NCBI GenBank assembly: GCA_023423415.1
Contig: JAFAFP010000073.1
Coordinates: 1 to 57,342 of the forward strand
Direction: 5' to 3'
Origin: Pseudomonadota bacterium
GTDB taxonomy: Bacteria > Pseudomonadota > Alphaproteobacteria > Rhizobiales > Xanthobacteraceae
DNA: 57,342 nt
A program made the position numbers and the translations under genes. The notes below the pieces were generated by a model, which saw only the letters and a program-made list of their open reading frames with translations, had not been told where the DNA came from and did no database searches. How positions within the stretch are numbered: the first letter of the stretch is position 1; each line of letters begins with the position of its first letter. Shown here piece after piece: positions 25,610 to 35,133 of the stretch.

Positions 25610-26758
25610 ATGGCTATTCCGTTTCACAAGGAAATCCGTATTGGCGCTTACTTGCTCAAGCAGAAGCTGCTCGGCCGGAAACGCTATCCGCTGGTGCTGA
25701 TGCTGGAGCCGCTGTTCCGGTGCAATCTGGCCTGCGTGGGTTGCGGCAAGATCGACTACCCCGATGCGATCCTCAATCGTCGCATGACCGCGCAGGAGTG
25801 CTGGGACGCCGCGGAAGAATGCGGCGCGCCGATGGTCGCGATTCCGGGCGGCGAGCCGCTGATCCACAAGGAGATTGGCGATATCGTTGCCGGCCTGGTG
25901 GCTCGCAAGAAGTTCGTTTCGCTGTGCACGAATGCGCTGCTTCTGGAAAAGAAACTGCATCTGTTCAAGCCGTCGCCGTATCTGTTTTTCTCCGTCCATC
26001 TGGACGGTCTGCGCGATCACCACGACAAGGCGGTGTCGCAGAAGGGCGTGTTCGACAAGGCGGTGAAGGCGATCAAGGCGGCGCAGGATGCCGGCTTTGC
26101 CGTCAACGTCAACGCCACCATCTTCGATGGTCACTCCGCCGAAGATATTGCCGCGTTCCTCGACTACGCGACGGAAATGGGTGTCGGCGTCTCGATTTCG
26201 CCCGGCTATGCCTATGAGCGTGCGCCGGATCAGGAGCATTTTCTCAACCGCAAAAAGACCAAGGAGCTGTTCCGCAAGGTCTTCGAGCTTGGCAAGGGCA
26301 AGCGCTGGAAATTCCTGCATTCCAGCACCTTCCTCGACTTCCTCGCCGGCAATCAGGAATTTGGCTGCACGCCGTGGGGTATGCCCGCGCGCAACATCTT
26401 CGGCTGGCAGAAACCCTGTTATCTGATCGGCGAGGGCTACACCAAGACCTTCAAGGAACTGATGGAAACCACGGATTGGGATTCATACGGCACCGGCAAG
26501 TACGAAAAGTGCGCGAACTGCATGGCGCATTGCGGCTATGAGCCGACGGCTGCGGATGCGGCATTCAACAATCCGCTCAAGGCTCTGTGGTTGTCGGTGC
26601 GGGGCATCCGTACGTCCGGTCCGATGGCGCCGGAAATCGCGATGGATAGGCAGCGTCCGGCCCAGTACGTGTTCTCGTCGCAGGTTCAGATGACGCTGTC
26701 AGAGATGCGGAAGGCGGAGGCCGAAGAGCGGACCAAGAAGACTGCGGACGCGGCGTAA
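25610..26758 (+). CDS. hpnH: Adenosyl-hopene synthase HpnH (radical SAM)
   Basis: A 382-residue radical S-adenosylmethionine enzyme that adds an adenosyl group to diploptene, the first step of C35 hopanoid side-chain formation. The [4Fe-4S] cysteines are Cys38, Cys42 and Cys45 in RCNLACVGCGK. The SAM-binding GGE motif is in IPGGEPLIHKE. A C-terminal SPASM-like set of cysteines lies around CANCMAHCGY. The last 60 bases overlap hpnG on the opposite strand, the two genes ending face to face. Identity is firm from sequence and context. Confidence 0.95.
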   Translation: MAIPFHKEIRIGAYLLKQKLLGRKRYPLVLMLEPLFRCNLACVGCGKIDYPDAILNRRMTAQECWDAAEECGAPMVAIPGGEPLIHKEIGDIVAGLVARKKFVSLCTNALLLEKKLHLFKPSPYLFFSVHLDGLRDHHDKAVSQKGVFDKAVKAIKAAQDAGFAVNVNATIFDGHSAEDIAAFLDYATEMGVGVSISPGYAYERAPDQEHFLNRKKTKELFRKVFELGKGKRWKFLHSSTFLDFLAGNQEFGCTPWGMPARNIFGWQKPCYLIGEGYTKTFKELMETTDWDSYGTGKYEKCANCMAHCGYEPTAADAAFNNPLKALWLSVRGIRTSGPMAPEIAMDRQRPAQYVFSSQVQMTLSEMRKAEAEERTKKTADAA

Positions 26759-27391
26759 CGATTTGAAAGCTCGTTCCGAGTCGAGGCCGGCCGCGATCAT
26801 GGCCGGCAACTGACCGGGGTTTCGCATCAATCCACCCAAGACTTTCGGCAGATCGATATTGCCGTCGGGCTTCAAGGCGTTTGATGCGATGGCCGGGAGG
26901 CTGCGTGTCACCGGATCGCTGATCACCCGAACGATCGCGAAAGGCAGCCCATGCTTGTGCGCGTAGAGCGCTGCGATATGCGATTCCATATCGACCGCGA
27001 GCGCGCCGCTGCTGGCATGGAGGGCCGCTTTGTCGGTGGACTTCGCAACCACGGCGTCATGGCCGGTGATGCTTCCATGCCGGACACGCGGCATCTTTGC
27101 CGCTGTTGACAGCATGCTGGAGTGCCAAGCGGTGTGAACGTCATGGCGCTTGCTCTGTTCGAACACATGCGACGCCAGCACGATATCGCCCGAACGCAGA
27201 TCCGGTGCGAGGCCGCCGGCAAGTCCGAAGCTCAATACGCCACCGCGCGGCGGCTCTATTCCTGCAAGCCATTGCGACAGCACGCTGCGGCTGCCGCCGC
27301 TGCATACTGTCATGACGTCGTCGCCAGCCGCGATCTGCGCTTCGCGCTGCAGACCGGTGACGACGAGCAGGCTTGGAGGAGTGCAACTCAT
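26699..27391 (-). CDS. hpnG: Adenosylhopane nucleosidase/phosphorylase HpnG
   Basis: A 230-residue protein of the nucleoside phosphorylase (PNP/MTA-SAH nucleosidase) fold that removes adenine from adenosylhopane. Visible pieces are LLVVTGLQREAQIA at the start, VLSFGLAGGLAPDLRSGDIV (phosphate/ribose loop) and GALAVDMESHIAALYA with the conserved Met-Glu of the family. The ATG at 27391 is preferred because upstream in-frame sequence is antisense-like to shc and unlike the family. It is the last gene of the hpnB-C-D-E-shc-hpnG operon, 16 bases after shc. Confidence 0.9.
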   Translation of the reverse strand: MSCTPPSLLVVTGLQREAQIAAGDDVMTVCSGGSRSVLSQWLAGIEPPRGGVLSFGLAGGLAPDLRSGDIVLASHVFEQSKRHDVHTAWHSSMLSTAAKMPRVRHGSITGHDAVVAKSTDKAALHASSGALAVDMESHIAALYAHKHGLPFAIVRVISDPVTRSLPAIASNALKPDGNIDLPKVLGGLMRNPGQLPAMIAAGLDSERAFKSLRRVRSLLGPLFGLRLPHL

Positions 27392-27407
27392 ATCGGCGAT
27401 GGAGCCC

Positions 27408-29372
27408 CTACATGCCGAAGGCGACGCGCCGGTCGTTGGCGGATGACAGGTTCCGGTAACGCGCCAGCGCCCAAAGCGGGAAGAATTTCCGGTAGCCGTG
27501 ATAGCGAAGATAGAACACGCGCGGGAAGCCTGTCGCGGTGAAGCGGTCTTCCTCCCACAGGCCATCGCTGCTCTGGTTGTCCATCAGATAGCGAATGCCG
27601 CGCTGGACCTGCGGATGATCGACCTGTCCGGCTGCCATGAGGCCCAGAAGTGCCCAGGCCGTCTGTGATGCCGTGCTCGGGGCAGGCTCATAGCCCTGGT
27701 ATTCAAGCTTGTAGCTGGTGGCGTCTTCGCCCCAGCCGCCATCCGCATTCTGGACCTTGAGAAGCCAGTCGGCCGCTTTCCGCACCATGTCCGACTTGTC
27801 ATCGAGACCTACAGCATTCAGCGCGCAGAGCGAGGACCAGGTGCCGTAGATGTAATTCAGGCCCCAGCGCCCATACCATGAGCCGTCCGGCAATTGCGTT
27901 TTGCGCAGATATTCGATCCCAGCCTCGATGGCGCGGTCGCCTTCGGCGTCACGTGGCATTTGCGCCAGCATCGAAATGCAGCGCGCGGTGACGTCCTCTG
28001 TCGGCGGATCGAGCAGGGCGCCGTGGTCCGAGAATGGAATGTTGTTCAGGTAGCTGTAGTTGTTGTCGGCGTCGAACGCGCCCCAGCCGCCATTCTTGCT
28101 TTGCAGACCAAGAATCCATTCGCGTGCACGGGTGAGTGACTTGTCGAAATTATGCTTGCTGCTGTTGGTCTGTGCGCGATCCATCGCCATCGCGACGACA
28201 GCAGTGTCATCGACATCGGGGTAATGTGCGTTGTTGTATTGGAACGCCCATCCGCCTGGGCGAACGTCGGGGCGTTCTTCGGCCCAGTCGCCTTTGACGT
28301 CCAGCACCTGGCGCGGAATCAGCCAGTTGAGGCCAGCTTCCGCTGCCGTCTTTGCACGATCGCTGCCGGCTTCAAGCATCGTGTGCGCTGTGAGTGCAGT
28401 GTCCCACACAGGCGAGACGCACGGCTGGCAATAGGCCTCGTCATCCTTGACGACCAGGAGCTTCTCAATCGAGAGCCGTGCAATGGCGCGATCCGGATGA
28501 TCCTCCGGGTAACCGAGCACATCGTACATCATGACGCTGTTGGCCATCGCCGGATAAATGGCGCCAAGGCCGTCCTCGCCGTTCAACCGCTCCTTCACGA
28601 ATGCAACGGCCGCTTCAATCGCGCGCTTGCGCGTGGCTTTCGGAAAGAGCGGTTCGGTTGCGCGCAGCGCGATATCGACGCCGCGGAAAAACAGGAACCA
28701 TGACCATTTCTGATGGGGGGCCTTCTTCACGCCGCCAACCGTTTTCGGCGGCTGCAAGAACAGTTCGTCAATTGTGACGCCCTTCGGATTGCGCGCTTTC
28801 GGCTTCAATGCGCCAAGCACCAGAAGCGGTGCTATGACGGTGCGCGCCCAATAGGAAATCTTCGACATATGGAACGGAAACCAGCGTGGCAGCAGCATGA
28901 TTTCCACCGGCATCACCGGCGCGCTGCGCCATGTGGTGACGCCATAGAGCGACAACAGAATGCGCGTGAACACGTTGCTTCGTTCTGCGCCGCCGCGCGC
29001 AAGGATCGCTTCGCGCGCGCGGCGCATGTGATCGTCATCGGGAGAATCGCCGATCATCTTCAGTGCGAAGTAAGCCTTCACGCTGGCGCTCATATCGAAG
29101 TCGCCATCGTGAACGAGTGGCCAACCGTGATGCTTGCCCTGGATGCGGTGTAGATAGACGGCAATCTTACGCTCCAGCTCAGCATCGACCGGCTCGCCGA
29201 GATGATGGCGCAGCAGCACATATTCCGCTGGGATCGTTGCATCGGCTTCGAGCTCGAACACCCAATGCCCGTCCGGCTGCTGGAGCTTCAACAGCGCATC
29301 GGACGCCTTGTCGACGGAATGCGTCAGCGCTTCTCGGGCCACGGGGGTAGCTATGGTCGTCATCTGGTTCAT
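27408..29372 (-). CDS. shc: Squalene-hopene cyclase
   Basis: A 654-residue membrane-associated cyclase (HpnF) that converts squalene to hopene and hopanol. The catalytic Asp-rich motif is in YPDVDDTAVV (DxDDTA type). Several QW repeats of the alpha-barrel are visible, such as LQSKNGGWGAFD, LPDGSWYGRWG and VQNADGGWGED. The N-terminal LLKLQQPDGHWVFELEADAT is typical of the family, and the length is normal. The gene overlaps hpnE by four bases (ATGA) and precedes hpnG. It is the central step of the hopanoid locus. Confidence 0.97.
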   Translation of the reverse strand: MNQMTTIATPVAREALTHSVDKASDALLKLQQPDGHWVFELEADATIPAEYVLLRHHLGEPVDAELERKIAVYLHRIQGKHHGWPLVHDGDFDMSASVKAYFALKMIGDSPDDDHMRRAREAILARGGAERSNVFTRILLSLYGVTTWRSAPVMPVEIMLLPRWFPFHMSKISYWARTVIAPLLVLGALKPKARNPKGVTIDELFLQPPKTVGGVKKAPHQKWSWFLFFRGVDIALRATEPLFPKATRKRAIEAAVAFVKERLNGEDGLGAIYPAMANSVMMYDVLGYPEDHPDRAIARLSIEKLLVVKDDEAYCQPCVSPVWDTALTAHTMLEAGSDRAKTAAEAGLNWLIPRQVLDVKGDWAEERPDVRPGGWAFQYNNAHYPDVDDTAVVAMAMDRAQTNSSKHNFDKSLTRAREWILGLQSKNGGWGAFDADNNYSYLNNIPFSDHGALLDPPTEDVTARCISMLAQMPRDAEGDRAIEAGIEYLRKTQLPDGSWYGRWGLNYIYGTWSSLCALNAVGLDDKSDMVRKAADWLLKVQNADGGWGEDATSYKLEYQGYEPAPSTASQTAWALLGLMAAGQVDHPQVQRGIRYLMDNQSSDGLWEEDRFTATGFPRVFYLRYHGYRKFFPLWALARYRNLSSANDRRVAFGM

Positions 29373-30604
29373 GCGTTACGGACAAACTGTGCTGCGTGCG
29401 CGCCGGATCTGATCGCGCCTTCGATGGTGGCGGGCAGGCCTGTATCGGTCCAGTCTCCGGCCAAAATAAGATTGCGCCACTGCGTGCGCGGGGTTGGCCG
29501 TCGGGCGTTCTGGTCCGGAGTTGCGGCAAAAGTCGCTCGCCGTTCGCGGATCAATTGCCACTTCGGGAGCGGCGCGTCCATGCCGAGGATCGTCGTAACC
29601 TCGTGCCACACTGTCTCCGCAATCTCCTGACGCGGCAACGACAGCAGCCTGTCGGCATGGCTGATGGTGATGGAAATGCGATTTTTAAAGGCAAAAATCC
29701 ACTCCGCCGTTTGGTGAATGACGCCGGTCATGAACGGTGAGCCGGGGGGCGGTGCAAGATCGTAATGAATATTGATGATGGCGCGGAATTGATCGGGCGC
29801 CGTCAGGCTTGGGATGAGACCGGTTGCGGCATGGGCAGGGATCGCCAGGATTACGGCGTCGTTGTGACCGAGCGTGACATCACCGTCCTTGAAAGACAGA
29901 ACGGCAGCACGCCCGTCGGCCAGCTTCAAGGATTCCAGCTCATGTTCGAACCGAACATCGACGCCGCGTTCCTTCAGCAGGGCGAGTGCAGGATCGACGA
30001 AAGCGGTGCTTAGGCCACGTTCGAACACCAGCGGCCGGCAGGCTTGGCCGCCGCGGAGGAGCGTCTCGCGCGCGATCTGGGCAGCCAGCTTCGATGAACC
30101 GTTGGGTGTGTCGATATTCAAAGCGGCGACCATCAAAGGATTGAGCAGGCGACGGTAGAGCTCGCTGTCGCGGTCGATGACTTCCTTCAGCGGCTTGTCC
30201 TGTGTGCCGAGCAGCAGCGGCGCAAGCTTGAGATAATCGAGGATGCCGGTTTGCGGCACTCGGTTCTTGGCGTCGAAGATCCAGAGCGGAAGACTCCCAT
30301 CGCCAAGGCGGAGCATCCAGCTTTCGCCGTTCGCACCATCGACGAACCGGAAATTGGCGGGTGCAAAGTTCGGTTTGACGCCGATCGCATTCAGGTAGTC
30401 AACCGCTGAATAATTGCCGGACAACAGAAGATGCGTGCCGTTATCGATATGCATGCCGGTTGCGGCATCGTCATACGAGCGGCAGCGGCCGCCAGCTTGT
30501 CTGGTCGCTTCATGCACGGTGACGGGAATGCCATCCTGCGTGAGCCGGATCGCAGCGGAAAGGCCGGCCAAGCCGGCGCCGATGATGTGGACGTGTTGTG
30601 GCAT
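29369..30604 (-). CDS. hpnE: Hydroxysqualene dehydroxylase HpnE
   Basis: A 411-residue FAD-dependent amine-oxidase/phytoene-desaturase-like enzyme. The Rossmann loop HIIGAGLAGLSAAIRL is at residues 6-20, followed by an acidic VTVHEA and AGGRCRSY. The C-terminal FAD site is LILAGDWTDTGLPATIEGAI. In the HpnCDE route it reduces hydroxysqualene to squalene. It sits three bases after hpnD and overlaps shc by four, so the operon is tightly coupled. Confidence 0.94.
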   Translation of the reverse strand: MPQHVHIIGAGLAGLSAAIRLTQDGIPVTVHEATRQAGGRCRSYDDAATGMHIDNGTHLLLSGNYSAVDYLNAIGVKPNFAPANFRFVDGANGESWMLRLGDGSLPLWIFDAKNRVPQTGILDYLKLAPLLLGTQDKPLKEVIDRDSELYRRLLNPLMVAALNIDTPNGSSKLAAQIARETLLRGGQACRPLVFERGLSTAFVDPALALLKERGVDVRFEHELESLKLADGRAAVLSFKDGDVTLGHNDAVILAIPAHAATGLIPSLTAPDQFRAIINIHYDLAPPPGSPFMTGVIHQTAEWIFAFKNRISITISHADRLLSLPRQEIAETVWHEVTTILGMDAPLPKWQLIRERRATFAATPDQNARRPTPRTQWRNLILAGDWTDTGLPATIEGAIRSGAHAAQFVRNA

Positions 30605-30607
30605 GGC

Positions 30608-31441
30608 TCAGATAAATGCGTATCGCAGGATCGCGAAGATGAGATGCGCGCGGTTCATGCGCACGCGGTGACGCGGCGGCGCAAAGCCGCGCTTATCGAG
30701 TGCATCGAGCATCGGCGCATAGGCTTCGGCCATGATGCGCGGCGCCTTCACGCTGGCGCGCGTCTGATGGCTCATGATCGAAGCGGCTTCCCTGAAATGC
30801 TCGCGGGCGCGCTTGATCAGTGGCGCGCAGACTTGCCCGAGGCCGGGGTTTGCCAGCGCAGCCTTCGGATCGGTGGTCGTGATGCCAGCGGCGATGAGGT
30901 GCTCGCGCGGCAGGTAAAGGCGGCCGATGTCAGCGTCTTCGTCGATGTCGCGCAGGATGTTGGTCAGCTGCAAGGCGCGGCCGAGCTGATACGAGAGTTG
31001 AATGCCATCTTCATCTGGCAGGCCAAACACCTTTACCGAGAGCCTACCGACGGCGCTAGCGACACGATCGCAATAGAGATCGAGCGTTGCGAGGTCAGGG
31101 GCGCGAATGTCGGCAACGACATCCATTTCCATACCGTCGATGACGGCCAGGAAATCGTCCTTGCGCATGCCGAATTGCTTCAGCGGGCCGACAAAACCAC
31201 TCATCAAGCCGGCCGGTTGGCCCGCGTATAGCGCCGCGACATCGGCTCGATATTGATTGAGTGCAGCGATCCGCGCATCGCGCGGGCCGTCCGTATCGGC
31301 GATGTCATCGACCTTGCGGCAGAACTTGTATATTTCGAACATCGCCTCGCGTTTTTCGCGTGGCAGGATACGCATCGCGAGATAGAACGAAGAACCGCTT
31401 GCGTGCTGCTCGGCGTCGGCGGCATCGACTGTCGTTGACAT
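30608..31441 (-). CDS. hpnD: Presqualene diphosphate synthase HpnD
   Basis: A 277-residue squalene/phytoene synthase-family enzyme that condenses two farnesyl diphosphates to presqualene diphosphate. The first Asp-rich motif is VDDIADTDG and the second is NILRDIDEDADIGRLYLP, both intact, so it should bind the magnesium-diphosphate substrates. A GTG at 31447 overlapping the hpnC stop would add two residues. I prefer the ATG at 31441, two bases after that stop. It works with HpnC and HpnE, which flank it. Confidence 0.93.
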   Translation of the reverse strand: MSTTVDAADAEQHASGSSFYLAMRILPREKREAMFEIYKFCRKVDDIADTDGPRDARIAALNQYRADVAALYAGQPAGLMSGFVGPLKQFGMRKDDFLAVIDGMEMDVVADIRAPDLATLDLYCDRVASAVGRLSVKVFGLPDEDGIQLSYQLGRALQLTNILRDIDEDADIGRLYLPREHLIAAGITTTDPKAALANPGLGQVCAPLIKRAREHFREAASIMSHQTRASVKAPRIMAEAYAPMLDALDKRGFAPPRHRVRMNRAHLIFAILRYAFI

Positions 31442-31443
31442 GC

Positions 31444-32328
31444 TCACGGTCGCGCACTCTGCGAGCGACGTTGTATTCTATCGCCCGGTCCAAGCCTGCG
31501 GAGCAGCGTTCCGGCGACAGCCGCGACCATCGTCGCCAACATCGCGCCCTTGCCGAGATGCACCTTGTCCTTGAGTGGATCGCCTTGTTTGAGGATCGTC
31601 AGGAGCTTACGCGCCAGCGCATCGATCGTCGCAACCTCGCAGGCGAGGCGTGTGTCTCTGATCTTTCCGGCAAGCGAAGGTGAAGCATCGAAATAGATTT
31701 GTGTACGGTCGGTCAACTTGTGCAGGCAGTTTAGCAACTGCGGTGTCGCATAGGCCGCCCCCAGCATCTCGGTGGCCGCGCCAGCAGCAGTGAGCATGTC
31801 CTGCGGGATATAGACGCGATCGAGATTGCGGTAATCCTTCCCGCAATCCTGCGTGTGGTTGATGATCTGCAGCACGGTGCAGAGTACGTCCGATGCGGCC
31901 CAGGTCGCGACGTTCTCTCCGTGCACATCAAGGACAAAGCGCCCGACCGGCATCGCCGAATAACTGCAGTACCCGATCAGTTCGTCCCAGTTGGCGTAGC
32001 GGTTCTTCGTCACGTCCTGTCGGAAGGCCTTCAGCAGGTCGACCGCATGGTGCGGCGAAAGGCCACGCTCCACGAGCATCGCCCGCAGCCGCAGACCCAC
32101 CGGGTCGTCCGCATCTCCACCTGTAACTGAGGCCTCAAGCCGGTCGAGCTGCGCCAGTTTTTCGGCTTGGGTCAGACTGTCATGGTCGGAAATATCGTCG
32201 GCCGAGCGTGCGAAGTCGTAGTAGGCCATGATGATCGGGCGGTGCCGCGCGCTCACAAGATGTGAGGCGACGGGGAAATTCTCGTCCCTGTGACCCTTTC
32301 CGGACCGATAGTCCGCCGACTGGCTCAT
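31444..32328 (-). CDS. hpnC: Hydroxysqualene synthase HpnC
   Basis: A 294-residue squalene/phytoene synthase-family enzyme converting presqualene diphosphate to hydroxysqualene. The first Asp-rich motif is SADDISDHD. The second is the altered NHTQDCGKDYRNLDRVYIP, where the usual second DxxxD is changed. This is characteristic of HpnC and fits its different chemistry from HpnD. I chose the ATG at 32328, which overlaps the end of hpnB by four bases and starts with MSQSADYRSGKGH. A longer in-frame version would lie inside hpnB. Confidence 0.93.
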   Translation of the reverse strand: MSQSADYRSGKGHRDENFPVASHLVSARHRPIIMAYYDFARSADDISDHDSLTQAEKLAQLDRLEASVTGGDADDPVGLRLRAMLVERGLSPHHAVDLLKAFRQDVTKNRYANWDELIGYCSYSAMPVGRFVLDVHGENVATWAASDVLCTVLQIINHTQDCGKDYRNLDRVYIPQDMLTAAGAATEMLGAAYATPQLLNCLHKLTDRTQIYFDASPSLAGKIRDTRLACEVATIDALARKLLTILKQGDPLKDKVHLGKGAMLATMVAAVAGTLLRRLGPGDRIQRRSQSARP

Positions 32329-33488
32329 GATATCTGCTTCATTCCCGCGTTGTGCACTCTGGCCTGGTTGCGGCCTTTCCAGCGGCCGCCCCGCCCAAGC
32401 ATATGCTGTAGCGCGGAACTCAGTGTGAAGGCCATATAGGCCGTCGCAATGGCGGGCAGCGCGAGGCCCCAGAGCGCGGAAAGACCATAAAATCGTAAGG
32501 TGGGCCAAAAGGTGACGGCTATCAGCGCCCAGGTTCCGATCCCCAACAGCCGTACGGTTCCATCGCCGAAAACGGCGGCGAACGGCGCCACCCAATAGGT
32601 CAAGGCCATGCCCAGAATGGTCGAGGCCAATAGGAGCGGCGAATAGCGGAGTTGAGCGTAGGCAGAGCGGGATACCATAGCGTGAATGTCGCTCACGCCG
32701 ACCGAGGGGCGGATGCTGTGGACCCGGTTGGTTAGGCCGAGCCAGATTGGGCCCTGTTTTTTCATCACCTTGCCGAGGGTGCAGTCGTCGATCAGGGCGT
32801 CCCGGATAGCCTCAATTCCGCCGGCGCGTGCCAGAGCATCGGCTTTCAACAGCATGCAGCCGCCCGCCGCGGCCGCGAGCTTTTTGTGTGGGGTGTTCAC
32901 CCAGCGGAACGGATACAGCATCTCGAAGAAGTAGATGAAAGCGGGGATGAAGGTACGTTCCGCCAAGGTTTCGCAGCGCAGCTTTGCCATCAGCGATGTC
33001 AGCACATAGCGGCCGCTGACAGCATGCGAGGCCAGCCACGACACGACATTTGGCTCGTAAATGATGTCCGCATCGGTCAGCAGCAGGAAATCAGGGCTTT
33101 CCTTGCTGGCCTGCGCAATGCCCTGCTTCACCGCCCAGAGCTTGCCGGTCCAGCCGTCAGGCAACGGCGCGCCGCGCAACACGGTTAGTGGCACTTTGGG
33201 TGCGGCCTGCGCCAGTTTTTCAGCGATTGCCGCAGTTGCGTCTTCGCTGTTGTCATCGACCAGGATGATCGAGAAACGCCCCTCGTAATCCTGCGCCAGC
33301 AGTGAGCCCAGGCTCTCGGCAATACCGTCGGCCTCGTTCCGCGCCGGAATTACAGCAACGACATGCGGCTTCGCTGGCGGCGCCGGCGGCACTGCGTCGT
33401 CGCGCACGGAGGATAACCAATAGCCCCCACGAAACAGCAGGAGATAAAGCCAGATAATGAGGGAAAGGGCCGCAATGCCGGTAATCAT
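32325..33488 (-). CDS. hpnB: HpnB-type family 2 glycosyltransferase
   Basis: A 387-residue membrane glycosyltransferase of the hopene-associated HpnB family. One N-terminal helix (IAALSLIIWLYLLLF) precedes a GT-A domain with VIPARNEADGIAESL, IILVDDNSED, the metal-binding DAD in LLTDADIIYEP and the DDCTLG acceptor-loop motif. Three or four C-terminal helices follow. It leads the operon hpnB-C-D-E-shc-hpnG. Its exact sugar donor and acceptor are not established. Association with hopanoid loci is the family's defining trait. Confidence 0.88.
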   Translation of the reverse strand: MITGIAALSLIIWLYLLLFRGGYWLSSVRDDAVPPAPPAKPHVVAVIPARNEADGIAESLGSLLAQDYEGRFSIILVDDNSEDATAAIAEKLAQAAPKVPLTVLRGAPLPDGWTGKLWAVKQGIAQASKESPDFLLLTDADIIYEPNVVSWLASHAVSGRYVLTSLMAKLRCETLAERTFIPAFIYFFEMLYPFRWVNTPHKKLAAAAGGCMLLKADALARAGGIEAIRDALIDDCTLGKVMKKQGPIWLGLTNRVHSIRPSVGVSDIHAMVSRSAYAQLRYSPLLLASTILGMALTYWVAPFAAVFGDGTVRLLGIGTWALIAVTFWPTLRFYGLSALWGLALPAIATAYMAFTLSSALQHMLGRGGRWKGRNQARVHNAGMKQIS

Positions 33489-33582
33489 AACGCGCTAGGC
33501 GTTACCGTAACCGCACGGGCGCTGCAATGCCGGCCGGGCCATTGGGCCGGGCCGGATGCAGCCTTGGTCAACGCGGTGACCC

Positions 33583-35133
33583 TTATTCCGAGGGTGTTTC
33601 CGGATGAAACGCCGTCATCTTCGGTGCTGCGCCCGTGAAGCCCAGTTCTTCCCAGCGCGCCCGCACCCGGTCATGCGTGGATTTTCGCAAGGCGGTGGAT
33701 TGCGGAAACTGTTTCAGATGCTGATGTGGCTTGCAGGCATTGATCAGCACCTTTGAGCCGTAGGGCCGGGCTTCCGGCGGGAAGCGGCTGGGATCAAGTC
33801 CGGTCGACCAGGTGTTGCGCAGAATGTCGATGTCCTCGGATGGATGGCAGCGCGTGGAGAGCGCCCACATCACGTCGTTGAAATCGGTCGGATCGACATC
33901 CTCGTCCACCACGATCACCCATTTGGTGTAATACGCCGCGGCCGGACATTGCGCGGCCAGCGCCAGCACCTGCGCCGAATGGCCTGCATATTTTTGCTGC
34001 ATCGACACGACCACCATGCCCCAGCCGGATGCGGCGGCGGGATGCGAGTAGGCCGAGACGACGCCCGGCACGCCGATCCGTTCGAGATCGTCGAGAATGC
34101 GTGCCGAACGCATGATCGCATAATAAGCGCCAACTTCGCATGAGGGATAGCGCGCCATCAGCGCATGCGTGAAGATCGGCGACTTGCGGTGATGGATCGC
34201 CTTGATCTCCATCACCGGCTGCGGCGAGCGCTCGCGTCCGTAGTAACCGGTGAATTCGCCAAGCGGCCCTTCCGGCATCACGTTGCCCTGATGCAATACG
34301 CCCTCGACGACGAATTCCGCATGTGCAGGAATCGGCAGATCGACGAACTCGGTTTTCGTCAGCTCTATCGGCCGGCCCATGATGCCGCCGGCAATATCGA
34401 GCTCTGATTGATCCATGCCGAAGCTTTGCGCCGCCAGCATGAACAGCACCGGATCGATGCCGTAAGCGGCAACGACTTCGCACGGCTTGCCTTGCGCCCA
34501 CCAGGCTTCACGATCAAGCAGCCCATGCTTTCCAGGCGAACAATAAAGCCCGATCTTGTCCGGGCCTTGCAGCATCTGCCGATAGCAACCGACATTGATG
34601 CGACCGGTGTCCGGCGACTTGGTGAATGTGATGTCGCCCGTGCCGATGAACTGGCCGCCGTCACCCGGCCAGAAGCGCGGCACCGGGAATTTTGTAAGGT
34701 CGATGTCTTTGCCGGTGAGCACCACTTCATTCACCGGCGCTTTATCTTTCGCGATCATCGCTGGCTTGATCGGCTCGTTCATGAGCGATCGCGTTGCCTG
34801 GATCATTTCTGATGTGCTGAGCGACGGATCGAGCCCAACCGCGAGTGCATAGCGCTCCTTGCTTGCCCCCAGCATGTTGGTGAGGATGCGCGAATCCGTG
34901 GTGTCGCCGGTCATGGTCTCGAACAGCAGTGCTGGTGATTGATCCTGCCGCGTCGCCAGAAACGTGATGGCGCCGAGTTCCTCGTCGGTGTCCACCGGTG
35001 CGGCAATCCGCTTCAATTCGCCGTATTGCTCCACTTGCGCGATCCATTCGCGCAGGTCGTGCCATCCCAGCGCGCGTTTCCTGTCGTGTGACGGTGCCGT
35101 GAGGGCACTCTCCGCTACCTCGGTTTCCAACAT
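33583..35133 (-). CDS. UbiD-family decarboxylase
   Basis: A 516-residue member of the UbiD family of prenylated-FMN-dependent (de)carboxylases. Recognisable blocks are LREWIAQVEQYGELKRIAAP at the N-terminus, INVGCYRQMLQGPDKIGLY (cofactor-binding Arg region), EGPLGEFTGYYG with the conserved acidic residues, and IVVDEDVDPTDFNDVMWAL. It differs from canonical UbiD in spacing and in the VGCYRQ motif, so it is more likely a UbiD-like decarboxylase of another aromatic or unsaturated acid. ATG codons occur at 35136 and 35133. GGAGA abuts the first, so the second is preferred. No ubiX-like flavin prenyltransferase is adjacent. Confidence 0.85.
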   Translation of the reverse strand: MLETEVAESALTAPSHDRKRALGWHDLREWIAQVEQYGELKRIAAPVDTDEELGAITFLATRQDQSPALLFETMTGDTTDSRILTNMLGASKERYALAVGLDPSLSTSEMIQATRSLMNEPIKPAMIAKDKAPVNEVVLTGKDIDLTKFPVPRFWPGDGGQFIGTGDITFTKSPDTGRINVGCYRQMLQGPDKIGLYCSPGKHGLLDREAWWAQGKPCEVVAAYGIDPVLFMLAAQSFGMDQSELDIAGGIMGRPIELTKTEFVDLPIPAHAEFVVEGVLHQGNVMPEGPLGEFTGYYGRERSPQPVMEIKAIHHRKSPIFTHALMARYPSCEVGAYYAIMRSARILDDLERIGVPGVVSAYSHPAAASGWGMVVVSMQQKYAGHSAQVLALAAQCPAAAYYTKWVIVVDEDVDPTDFNDVMWALSTRCHPSEDIDILRNTWSTGLDPSRFPPEARPYGSKVLINACKPHQHLKQFPQSTALRKSTHDRVRARWEELGFTGAAPKMTAFHPETPSE

